Below are positions 1-7,166 of a DNA stretch of 8,329 nt, piece after piece. Source of the DNA: an uncultured Terriglobus sp. Its GTDB lineage: Bacteria > Acidobacteriota > Terriglobia > Terriglobales > Acidobacteriaceae. The stretch is taken from NCBI GenBank assembly GCA_937871605.1, contig CALMRM010000003.1, positions 1,251 to 9,579 of the forward strand, given 5' to 3'. The first letter of the stretch is position 1, and the number at the start of each line of letters is the position of its first letter. The notes under the pieces were generated by a model, which was given only the letters and a program-made list of their open reading frames with translations, did no database searches and had not been told where the DNA came from. A program made the translations under genes and the position numbers.

Positions 1-952
1 ACGCAATGAACGCGCCGGAGTACGTCTTGTCTTCATGCGCCAGCACCATGTTGTGGCTTACGCGCAACAGGCCGCCGTCGTCGTGCGAGGCGACGGCCAG
101 CCGCTCGGGGCTGCCGGTGCGGTGCCACTGCTCCACAAAGCGTTTCAGGTGCTGGTCAAAGGGCACGGAGAGCGACTGCATCAGGTGCGCCAGCGCGGCG
201 TGGTGGCCGTCTCCCAGTGCAATGGCAAGGGTGAATTCGCGGCACTGCGCCACGTCGATTTCACCCGTTAGCGCCAGGTTGCCGTTCAGCGCCTGGCCAA
301 ACTGCCACGTCAGCCGCTTGTTCGCCTTCAGGTCCTGAAAGCCGTCTGACTCGCCCACAAACCCGCACGAACTCGCCGAAAACCCGCAGTCCACTGCCAT
401 GGCCAGCGAGGTGCCCTCTTTCCACGCCAGCAGGCAGCGCTTGCCCGCTACGTCTAGGCTGCGGGCCGAATTGCCGGCACCGCCGCCCTCCAGGTGCGGT
501 GCCAAGAGTGCGTAGCACTTCAGCTTCCCCAGCAACTCTTCGTCACCCTCGATCTTCACGTGCACCAGCACCGCGGGGTGGTGCGGGTCGGTGATGAAAT
601 GTTTGGTGACGGTATAGCGTCCATCCAGCCCGGTCGCTTTCACGCGCACCGCGAGCGCGTCGCGGTCCACGTAGTCGAAGCTGTAGTCGAGGTCGCGCTT
701 CTCCTCATGCACAAACGTCTCGCCGTCCGTAAAGATCAGCTCCATGTCGCGTGTTTGCGGCCGGTCGATAGTCGGGTAATACATTTCGTTCAGCGTGCCG
801 TGCGACACAGTGCACCAAACACGGCTGCTGGCCGCGTACGCAGTAATCACCGCGTCCTTGCGGCTGCTGGTCCAGCGCGGGGGTAGGCCCGGCGCGCCAA
901 ACGCCTCGCCCTGATCGTTCAGCCAACGGTACGGTGCAGGTTGCGGGTCCAT
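1..952 (-). CDS. GH15 glucoamylase (glucan 1,4-alpha-glucosidase), N-terminal part, cut by window edge
   Basis: Enzymes of this type release glucose from the non-reducing ends of alpha-glucans. The reading frame is open from the ATG at 952 to the window edge, giving 317 residues with no stop. Residues 16-34 read EAFGAPGLPPRWTSSRKDA, followed by SSRVWCTVSHGTLNEMYYPTID and RPQTRDMELIFTDGETF. These are the signature of the N-terminal beta-sandwich (glucodextranase-N-like) that precedes the (alpha/alpha)6 catalytic barrel in bacterial and archaeal GH15 enzymes. The window ends at SHNMVLAHEDKTYSGAFIA, the first helix region of the catalytic domain, so the catalytic glutamates are not visible. No signal peptide is seen, which suggests a cytoplasmic enzyme, perhaps for glycogen or maltodextrin turnover. 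The start has no good Shine-Dalgarno, but the N-terminus fits the family. It is divergent from the superoxide dismutase gene. Confidence 0.9.
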   Translation of the reverse strand, partial: MDPQPAPYRWLNDQGEAFGAPGLPPRWTSSRKDAVITAYAASSRVWCTVSHGTLNEMYYPTIDRPQTRDMELIFTDGETFVHEEKRDLDYSFDYVDRDALAVRVKATGLDGRYTVTKHFITDPHHPAVLVHVKIEGDEELLGKLKCYALLAPHLEGGGAGNSARSLDVAGKRCLLAWKEGTSLAMAVDCGFSASSCGFVGESDGFQDLKANKRLTWQFGQALNGNLALTGEIDVAQCREFTLAIALGDGHHAALAHLMQSLSVPFDQHLKRFVEQWHRTGSPERLAVASHDDGGLLRVSHNMVLAHEDKTYSGAFIA

Positions 953-1092
953 GATGAACGGTTTAGACGCCAACCGCTGTCGCGCGATGTATGGCTGGTG
1001 CGCATCCGCCCGCGGCAACGAGGCATCCAAGCTCGTGTCGCGCACCGGCACACAGGATGCGCCCCTCACGAACGACACCAAGGAGAACCGCC
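953..1092. other. Divergent intergenic region between GH15 and SOD genes
   Basis: These 140 bases must carry the promoters of both divergent genes. I could not pick out convincing -35/-10 pairs. An 8-base inverted repeat, GCGCATCC at 1000-1007 and GGATGCGC at 1055-1062, has arms about 47 bases apart, and GCATCC recurs at 1023-1028. It may be chance in GC-rich DNA. Confidence 0.4.
1080..1085 (+). promoter_or_regulatory. Shine-Dalgarno site of the SOD gene
   Basis: AAGGAG lies 7 bases before the GTG at 1093. It decides the start: the open frame continues upstream to an ATG at 991, but that stretch is arginine/proline-rich and unlike any SOD, while the GTG gives the normal family N-terminus PFELPALPYDY. 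Confidence 0.85.
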
Positions 1093-1710
<618 letters not shown>

Positions 1711-1727
1711 CTTCAGCCACGTATGTG

Positions 1728-1757
1728 AAGGGCTACGACTGGTTCGTAGCCCTTTTC
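1728..1757 (+). terminator. Rho-independent terminator of the SOD gene
   Basis: A perfect 11-base inverted repeat, AAGGGCTACGA at 1728-1738 and TCGTAGCCCTT at 1744-1754, is separated by a 5-base loop and runs into TTC. It lies 17 bases after the SOD stop codon. The T tract is short but is extended by the stem's own TT. Confidence 0.87.
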
Positions 1758-1823
1758 TATGTCTTCGTAAAAGACGCCAGTACTCAAGTGGATAACTGCC
1801 GCTCACCTCTCGTGCGTTGTCGT

Positions 1824-1839
1824 TACAGTGGTTACTGTA
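1824..1839 (+). promoter_or_regulatory. Perfect palindrome overlapping the start of the PQQ dehydrogenase gene
   Basis: TACAGT-GGTT-ACTGTA is a perfect 6-4-6 inverted repeat. Its last base is the A of the ATG at 1839. It could be an operator, or an RNA hairpin covering the translation start, where no Shine-Dalgarno is visible. The outer TACA...TGTA recalls BlaI/CopY-type operators, but the spacing here is 8 rather than 1-2 bases, so I do not assign it to that family. Confidence 0.4.
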
Positions 1840-3830
1840 TGCACCGCTGGTTCGTCTCCTGCTTTGTTGTGTTGTTCGTTCTAGCCACACCTTGCCGGAC
1901 CCAGCAGCCGAGACAGCACCACGGACCAGCAGATTCCAGCGGGCTCCAGGCCGGGCAGTGGCTCACCTATGGCGGCAACCTCGCCAATCAACGCTACGCT
2001 CCGTTTGACCAAATCAATGCCTCCAACTTCAATCGCCTGCGGCTGGTATGGAGGTTCAAGACGGCTACGCTGGGCGGCGAGCCCGAATACAAATTCGAGT
2101 CCACGCCCTTGATGGCACGCGGTGTGGTGTACTCCACGGCGGGCACGCATCGCAGTGTGTTGGCGCTGGATGCAGCCACAGGCAAACTACGATGGGTGCA
2201 CCGCGAAGAGGAAGGCGCGCGAGGAGAAGCCGCACCGCGCCAACTGTCGGGCCGCGGCCTTAGCTACTGGTCGCACGGCCAGCAGGAGCGCATCCTCTAC
2301 GTTACCCCTGGGTACCGGCTGATTGCGCTGGACGCGAACACTGGCCGCCGGATCGCCAGCTTCGGCCGCAACGGCGCGGTGGACCTGAAGCAGCAGGACG
2401 ACCAGGCCATGGACCTGGTGCATGCGGACATTGGGCTACAGTCCGCGCCGGTGATCGCAGGCGACACAATCATCATTGGTGCCGCCCACAGCTCCGGCCT
2501 CACTCCTGACAGCAAGTCCAACGTCAAGGGCTACGTGCGCGGTTTCGACGTACGCACCGGTCGCAGACTCTGGATCTTCCACACGCTGCCAAGGCCGGGC
2601 GCAACCGGGTTCGAAACCTGGGAAGCGAACGCGGCGGACTACACGGGCAACACGGGCGTCTGGGGGCAGATCAGCATCGATGAGGCGCTCGGGCTTGTCT
2701 ACCTGCCCGTGGAAATGCCGACCGGCGACGTGTACGGCGGGCATCGTCCCGGTAGCGGCCTGTTCGGGGAGAGTCTCGTCGCAGTCGATCTCAAGACAGG
2801 CCAGAGGCGCTGGCACTATCAATTGGTCCACCACGGCCTGTGGGACTACGACATTCCATGCGCTCCTATCCTGGTGAATCTCACCATCGATGGCAAGCCG
2901 GTGAAGGCGCTGGCGCAGCCCACCAAGCAGTCCATCCTGTACGTTCTCGACCGGGAAAGTGGCTTGCCCATCTGGCCCATTGCGGAGCAGCCAGTGCCGC
3001 AGGGCGACGTACCCGGCGAGTGGTACTCGCCGACCCAGCCCATGCCGACGAAGCCACCCTTCTACGGTCGGAACGGGTTTGAGACGGAAGACCTCATCGA
3101 CTTCACGCCAGAGCTGCGCGCAGAGGCGCTCCAGTTTGCCACGCACTACCGTATCGGGCCGGTGTATACACCGCCTGTGGTCAGCAAGGCGGATGGCCTG
3201 CTGGGTACCCTCATCGTTGGATTCTCCTATGGCGGTACCAACTGGGCGGGTGGTTCGTTCGACCCGGTGACACACATGCTGTACGTGTTTTCGCAAGCCA
3301 CACTGGGTGCTGTCGGCCTGGTCGAGCCGAAGCCGGGCGAATCCGATATGCGGTACGTCATGGGTGTGGCAGGGGGCGATACATGGCACCGCTCACAGGA
3401 CCTGCGGCTGCACGGCCTGTCGCTGGTTCGGCCGCCCTACGGTCAAATCACCGCCATTGACCTTGACCACGGCACCATCCTCTGGCAGGCAGCCCATGGC
3501 GATACTCCAGATGAAGTACGAACAAGCCCTCTGCTGAAAGGTGTTGACATTCCCCGCACCGGGCGGCCCGGCATCATCGGCTTATTGACCACGGAGTCGC
3601 TCCTCATTGCGGGCGAGGCCGGCACAGTCACCGATGCGAACGGCCAGCAGGGTGCGCTGCTGCGCGCGTATGACAAACGCACGGGCCAAGACGCGGGAGC
3701 GGTACCGATGCCCATGGGGCAGACCGGGTCTCCCATGACGTATATGCTGCACGGCAAGCAGTACGTGGTGGTTGCCGTCAGCGGGCCAGGCTACCCCGGT
3801 GAACTGCTGGCGTATACGCTGCCGAAGTGA
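1839..3830 (+). CDS. Secreted PQQ-dependent dehydrogenase (quinoprotein glucose dehydrogenase-like beta-propeller)
   Basis: It probably oxidises a sugar or alcohol in the periplasm using PQQ and a divalent metal. The 663-residue protein has an N-terminal signal segment (hydrophobic at about 5-18) and then an eight-bladed propeller with repeated ALDAxTGxxxW-type W-motifs (110-119, 164-175, 316-325, 540-549). Residues 327-340 (HYQLVHHGLWDYDI) and 361-371 (PTKQSILYVLD) match the quinoprotein glucose dehydrogenase core: D336 and K363 correspond to the catalytic Asp466 and Lys493 of E. coli Gcd, and W275 to its PQQ-stacking Trp404. The five N-terminal membrane helices of Gcd are absent and there is no CxxCH haem motif, so electrons must go to a separate acceptor. 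At the HHD position of Gcd, this protein has HHG. The ATG at 1839 is chosen because it gives the signal peptide; a GTG at 1812 is possible. No PQQ biosynthesis genes are in view, and substrate is unknown. Confidence 0.87.
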   Translation: MHRWFVSCFVVLFVLATPCRTQQPRQHHGPADSSGLQAGQWLTYGGNLANQRYAPFDQINASNFNRLRLVWRFKTATLGGEPEYKFESTPLMARGVVYSTAGTHRSVLALDAATGKLRWVHREEEGARGEAAPRQLSGRGLSYWSHGQQERILYVTPGYRLIALDANTGRRIASFGRNGAVDLKQQDDQAMDLVHADIGLQSAPVIAGDTIIIGAAHSSGLTPDSKSNVKGYVRGFDVRTGRRLWIFHTLPRPGATGFETWEANAADYTGNTGVWGQISIDEALGLVYLPVEMPTGDVYGGHRPGSGLFGESLVAVDLKTGQRRWHYQLVHHGLWDYDIPCAPILVNLTIDGKPVKALAQPTKQSILYVLDRESGLPIWPIAEQPVPQGDVPGEWYSPTQPMPTKPPFYGRNGFETEDLIDFTPELRAEALQFATHYRIGPVYTPPVVSKADGLLGTLIVGFSYGGTNWAGGSFDPVTHMLYVFSQATLGAVGLVEPKPGESDMRYVMGVAGGDTWHRSQDLRLHGLSLVRPPYGQITAIDLDHGTILWQAAHGDTPDEVRTSPLLKGVDIPRTGRPGIIGLLTTESLLIAGEAGTVTDANGQQGALLRAYDKRTGQDAGAVPMPMGQTGSPMTYMLHGKQYVVVAVSGPGYPGELLAYTLPK

Positions 3831-3858
3831 GTTGTACGGGTGATTCGTTATCGCTGAG

Positions 3859-4470
3859 TTACGGCACGTACAGCCGGTAAAGGAGCACGCACACCAGCGT
3901 GGCCGCCGCAGCCAGAATCAGGCCGCTCAATCGCCGTTTGTACACGAAGAAGATCAGCACCAGCCCGGTCACGGACACCAGCGTCAGCAGCACGGCGCTC
4001 ACATCGATGACCCAGCCCCATGCCTTGCCCGTGTCGCGACCCTTGTGCAGGTCGTTGATCACAGCGATGAACCCGGCACGCGTCTCCGTCACCTGGTAGG
4101 TGCGTGCGGCGCGGTCCACCGTGGTGTCGGCGCTGTAGCCGGGACCACGCAGGCTAAAGCTGATCGTGTCATCCTCCACGCGCATGTCGCTCACGGCGCC
4201 GCGCAAGCCGTCGGTGTTGCGAACGTGCTCCACAATGGCTAGCTTGTCCGGATTGTCCTTGGGGCCCATCTCCTGCGCGGACAGCGTGCCGTGCAGTTCG
4301 CGGACCCGTTCGCCGTGCGAGAGCGCCTCCGCATGGTTCAGCGTCAGCCCCGTGACGGCAAAGAACAGCACCACGGCAAACGACACCATGGACAGGTAGA
4401 TGTGCAGCCAGCGGGTGATAATCGCAGTCTGCTTGCGCAAACGGGCGGAGAGCGGCTGCGGCGCGCGCAC
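3859..4470 (-). CDS. PepSY-type three-helix membrane protein
   Basis: Read from the GTG at 4470 it has 203 residues. Helix 1 is about 24-44 (SFAVVLFFAVTGLTL within it), then comes an extracytoplasmic loop (45-150), helix 2 at about 152-176 (WVIDVSAVLLTLVSVTGLVL), and helix 3 at about 182-200 near the C-terminus. The pattern RWLHIYLS-helix-TGLTLNH ... INDLHKG-helix-VTGLVL is that of PepSY-associated transmembrane proteins, a group linked to envelope electron transfer and iron or siderophore reduction. H23 and H142, at the membrane edges of helices 1 and 2, are candidate haem ligands; this is inference. The start is uncertain: there is no ATG in the right place. GTG 4470 (GGA 4 bases upstream) lies 28 bases after the stop of the ApbE gene; a TTG at 4518 would overlap that gene. 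It is the last gene of the cluster and converges on the PQQ dehydrogenase gene with 28 bases between their stops. Confidence 0.8.
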   Translation of the reverse strand: MRAPQPLSARLRKQTAIITRWLHIYLSMVSFAVVLFFAVTGLTLNHAEALSHGERVRELHGTLSAQEMGPKDNPDKLAIVEHVRNTDGLRGAVSDMRVEDDTISFSLRGPGYSADTTVDRAARTYQVTETRAGFIAVINDLHKGRDTGKAWGWVIDVSAVLLTLVSVTGLVLIFFVYKRRLSGLILAAAATLVCVLLYRLYVP

Positions 4471-4498
4471 CTTTTCCGCAGCCGGGCCACTGTTGGCC

Positions 4499-6070
4499 TC
4501 AGTGCTTGCGGTAGTCAAGCTGGACCATTCCCAGTTCCTGGTTCGCCGGCAAGGAGAACTGCGCGGGTGTGCCGTTAAAGTCGATTTCCTGCCGCACGAG
4601 AGAGTGGCCGCCGTGCTCACGCGCGGCCTCCACCACCACGGTGTATTTGCCCGCCTTCACCAGCTTGCCCTCGTTGTCCTTGCCGTCCCAGCGCAGCGTG
4701 TACGTACCCGGCGCGCGCGTGGCGGAGGACACCTGTGGATTCGCCGAAATGTCCGTACCCTCGCTCAGGTTGCGAATCTGGTCGTCGCGATACCAGGACT
4801 TCAGCTCATTCAGCCAACGCGGTTTCTGGAACCAGAGCGCAACGGTGCGGACGGGGTACTTATCCTTGTCCTCTACCCACACGGCCACGTAGGGACGGCG
4901 ATAGCGTGGGTTATCCATGCGCGGCACTTCGACTTTTACGACGAGTTCTGTGCCCTGCACCCAGTTGCCGCCCGTGGGCACGGCTGCCGCTGCACCGGCG
5001 GCAGGCACACGGTACCCCGCGGGCGTAACGCGCGCCTGCTGATACTGCGCCCAGCCCTTGCTTACGATGCGCTCTCCGTCCGCTGTCATCAGCAGGTACT
5101 CAGCTCCCGGATGTCGCTCCATCAAGGCCTCTGACTCACGCGGGCTCAGGATCGAAAGTGCCGTTGCCAGCGCACCTGCCATTGCCGGGTCTGCCGCGAT
5201 GACCGACGACGACAGCACGCCGCTGGCGGGCAGCGCTGTGCGCGGATCGATCAGGTGCGAACGGTGCTCGCCCGCGACGGCAAAGCCACGACGGTAGCCT
5301 CCGCTGGTGGCAATGGCACGGTCCTGCAACTGCACCGTATCGATGGCCGGGTCGTTCTCTGCATCGGCCTTCGGGTCGGCAATGTCGACAGTCTGCTGCA
5401 GCATGCCGCGCGTGACAATGTCGCCGCCCACATTCAACATCACGCCCGTCGCACCGGCATGCAGGGCAGCATCCGCCGCCGCACCCGTCACCAAGCTCTT
5501 GACGAAGCTGGCCAGGACGAGTGGTGCCGCGCCCAACCGGGTAGCGGTGCCCGCTGCAGGGTCCAGCTTCCAGTGGGGCTGCCGCATGGCTGCCACCGCC
5601 GCATGCAACTCTGCCGTGGAGGGCTCCGTGCCGCGCCGCCACAGTGCGGCTGCCGTTTCGCTCGACGCGTTCAGCACGCCGCCCGTTTCACCCTGCCAGC
5701 GGTCGAACTGCTGCAGCACTGCCATCAGTTCCGGCGACACCTTGACCGCGGTGCCACGCGTCCGCTGCCAGCGAGAAAATTCGCTGCTTGCGTCCCATGC
5801 GCTCAGGAGGCGCGACTGTCGCGCGAACTCCGCCAGTGCGGCTGCCTCGGCCCTGCCTGCCACAGCGCGGCTCGGCGCGCTCACCACCGCGTCCAGAGAG
5901 GTGCCCAGCACGTTCTCCCGGTGCAGGCTCCAGCGGTTCGCTCCGTCGGTGATATGCCTTGAGGCCGGGTCTGGCAGAACGGCGTGCGTGGCGGCAAACG
6001 CCGGCAGTACGCCCGCAACAGCGGAGGCAGCGGCAGCGTAGGCGAGACTTTGCTTAAGATTCCAATTCAT
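4499..6070 (-). CDS. ApbE-family FAD:protein FMN transferase fused to DUF2271
   Basis: ApbE enzymes attach FMN from FAD to a Ser/Thr of partner proteins in the periplasm. The 523-residue protein starts with a signal peptide (1-26, cut likely after PAFA). The ApbE domain spans about 48-345: HRENVLGTSLDAVV (50-63), TGGVLNASSETAAALW (129-144), GVMLNVGGDIVTRG (209-222), ATSGGYRRGF (254-263) and HLIDPRTALPASGV (272-285). A DUF2271 domain follows at about 370-523 (RRPYVAVWVED, WLNELKSWYRDD, YTLRWDGKDNEGK, EAAREHGG). In the usual DALATAL metal motif the Asp is Gly299 (MAGALATAL); Thr303 is kept. The usual KGYAVD stretch is also changed (VKSLVTG, 190-196). Activity may therefore be altered. AGGA at 6076-6079 sits 5 bases before the ATG. 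It lies 19 bases after the EF-hand gene, so they are co-transcribed. Confidence 0.9.
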   Translation of the reverse strand: MNWNLKQSLAYAAAASAVAGVLPAFAATHAVLPDPASRHITDGANRWSLHRENVLGTSLDAVVSAPSRAVAGRAEAAALAEFARQSRLLSAWDASSEFSRWQRTRGTAVKVSPELMAVLQQFDRWQGETGGVLNASSETAAALWRRGTEPSTAELHAAVAAMRQPHWKLDPAAGTATRLGAAPLVLASFVKSLVTGAAADAALHAGATGVMLNVGGDIVTRGMLQQTVDIADPKADAENDPAIDTVQLQDRAIATSGGYRRGFAVAGEHRSHLIDPRTALPASGVLSSSVIAADPAMAGALATALSILSPRESEALMERHPGAEYLLMTADGERIVSKGWAQYQQARVTPAGYRVPAAGAAAAVPTGGNWVQGTELVVKVEVPRMDNPRYRRPYVAVWVEDKDKYPVRTVALWFQKPRWLNELKSWYRDDQIRNLSEGTDISANPQVSSATRAPGTYTLRWDGKDNEGKLVKAGKYTVVVEAAREHGGHSLVRQEIDFNGTPAQFSLPANQELGMVQLDYRKH

Positions 6071-6075
6071 CGTTG

Positions 6076-6079
6076 TCCT
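6076..6079 (-). promoter_or_regulatory. Shine-Dalgarno site of the ApbE-DUF2271 gene
   Basis: AGGA on the minus strand lies 5 bases before the ATG at 6070. It selects this start over the frame's longer arginine-rich extension that runs back into the EF-hand gene; the ATG also gives a clean signal peptide. Confidence 0.7.
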
Positions 6080-6089
6080 ATCCCCATTC

Positions 6090-7031
6090 CTACTGCTGTG
6101 GTGCCGCTGGCGGCAGGGTGGCTGGATTCGGAGCGCCGCCGGTAGGCGGAGCGTCGTTACGCGGCATGCGCCCGCCCGGTGCACCCTCTGGATGACCACT
6201 GGGGCGTCCTCCACCCTGCGGCTGCGTTGCAAAAAAGGTGGTCGCCTCTTCCATGTCGATCTTGCCGTCATGGTTCAGGTCGATGGCCTCGAACTGCGCC
6301 TGCATGCGGTCAGGCAACTCCGCCTTGACCAGGCCGCCGTCCTTGTTCGTGTCCCACTCGTCGAACAGGTGCTGCGCCCGCTCCGCCGGTGTTTGCTGCC
6401 GCATGCGCAGTTCCGCCGCGCTCAGGGTTCCGTCGGCGTCTTTGTCGAGCGTCTTGAGCGCGCCGGGTGCGCTGGCGATCTCCGGCGCGCTCAGAACGCC
6501 GTCATGGTCCACATCCAGCGCATCCATCACCGGGTCCATCCGCAGCATGCCGGTCGCATTGCCCCGGCCAACGGGACGTCCCTGCGGATCGGTCTGCCCG
6601 GCAGCCATGGCGCGGATCTCCGCCGGTGTCAGCTTGCCGTCGTGGTCCGTGTCGCCGCGGTCGAACATCGCCAGCATCCTTGCCGGCACCTCATCCCTTG
6701 AAAGAACGCCATCGCCATTGCGGTCCAACGACATCAGGCGCGCCACCATCTCGTCGCCTGCGGACTTGTCTTCCAGCTTGGGGTTGTACTCGTCCGGCGT
6801 CACCTGGCCGTCATGATTCTTGTCCAAGGTCAGCAGCGAGGCCGGTGCCGCCTCGATTTCCGCAGCAGAAAGCTGGCCGTCACCATTCGTATCCAACGCC
6901 TGCAGTACGACGCGACGCGGCGGCTGAACCCCAGGGCCGCCCGGCGCAGATTGGCCCGCGGGACCGCCCTGCGCGCGCATGGCGACTGGCAGCAGAAAGG
7001 GCAAACACACAAGAGCCGGCCATTGCTTCAC
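6090..7031 (-). CDS. Secreted EF-hand protein with eight EF-hand loops
   Basis: Read from GTG 7031 the protein has 313 residues. It has a signal peptide (1-21, ending VAMRAQ), a Gly/Pro linker (22-40), eight canonical DxNxDGxLxxxE loops at 47-58, 70-81, 103-114, 127-138, 173-184, 196-207, 227-238 and 251-262, and a Gly/Pro-rich tail (271-313). All loops keep acidic residues at positions 1, 3 or 5 and a Glu at 12, so all could bind Ca2+. They form four pairs with loop starts 23-24 residues apart. The halves 47-138 and 173-262 resemble each other, so a two-pair unit was duplicated. None has the Pro at position 2 typical of lanmodulin. Probable role: periplasmic calcium (or other metal) binding or sensing; not established. 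The GTG start is preferred over TTG 7049 because AGGAAG lies 8 bases upstream. First gene of the cluster. Confidence 0.88.
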   Translation of the reverse strand: MKQWPALVCLPFLLPVAMRAQGGPAGQSAPGGPGVQPPRRVVLQALDTNGDGQLSAAEIEAAPASLLTLDKNHDGQVTPDEYNPKLEDKSAGDEMVARLMSLDRNGDGVLSRDEVPARMLAMFDRGDTDHDGKLTPAEIRAMAAGQTDPQGRPVGRGNATGMLRMDPVMDALDVDHDGVLSAPEIASAPGALKTLDKDADGTLSAAELRMRQQTPAERAQHLFDEWDTNKDGGLVKAELPDRMQAQFEAIDLNHDGKIDMEEATTFFATQPQGGGRPSGHPEGAPGGRMPRNDAPPTGGAPNPATLPPAAPQQ

Positions 7032-7039
7032 GATGAGGG

Positions 7040-7045
7040 CTTCCT
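7040..7045 (-). promoter_or_regulatory. Shine-Dalgarno site of the EF-hand gene
   Basis: AGGAAG on the minus strand is 8 bases before GTG 7031. It falls inside the longer version starting at TTG 7049, which itself has no upstream Shine-Dalgarno, and so favours the GTG. Confidence 0.6.
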
Positions 7046-7081
7046 TCAACTTGAGAATGCGGACTACTGCAGTCCTGATTC

Positions 7082-7110
7082 TTTGTAGGACAAAACTGAG
7101 GAGAGATCAA
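7082..7110 (-). promoter_or_regulatory. Putative sigma-70 promoter of the EF-hand/ApbE/PepSY cluster
   Basis: On the minus strand, TTGATC (7110-7105) and TACAAA (7087-7082) are separated by exactly 17 bases. The predicted transcript would start about 40 bases before GTG 7031. A small inverted repeat (GGACT ... AGTCC, 7061-7075) lies in the predicted leader. Match to consensus is 4 of 6 in both boxes. Confidence 0.45.
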
Positions 7111-7166
7111 GGAGGAACAACGTCGCGGGCGATAAACGATCCGTACCGAAGCTGTTGCGGCCTCTG

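Larger units (their letters stand above)
7032..7166. other. Intergenic region between PilZ and EF-hand genes
   Basis: The 135 bases hold the putative promoter and leader of the EF-hand cluster. The plus strand carries an AAGGAGG at 7109-7115 with no start codon or gene after it, so it is not used as a ribosome site. No terminator for the lolA-pilZ transcript is evident, so read-through into the EF-hand cluster is possible. Confidence 0.5.

Noticed and set aside
1761..1775. GTCTT-CGTAA-AAGAC inverted repeat just after the SOD terminator
   Set aside because: The stem is only 5 bases and there is no T run; probably chance or part of the 5' region of the next gene.
2436..3389. 317-residue open frame on the minus strand inside the PQQ dehydrogenase gene
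   Set aside because: It is a shadow of the GC-rich coding frame; the composition is His/Arg-rich and no domain is seen.
3834..3871. TGTACG ... CGTACA inverted repeat between the convergent genes
   Set aside because: A 6-base stem with a loop of about 29 bases and no T tract does not make a credible bidirectional terminator.
6240..6895. EF-hand protein as a true lanmodulin
   Set aside because: None of the eight loops has Pro at position 2, and the protein is about three times longer than lanmodulin; only the spacing is similar.
4499..7049. Plus-strand open frames (for example 5255-5962, 5307-6041, 6238-6816)
   Set aside because: All are antisense to the well-supported ApbE-DUF2271 and EF-hand genes and have Arg/Ser/Pro-rich shadow composition.
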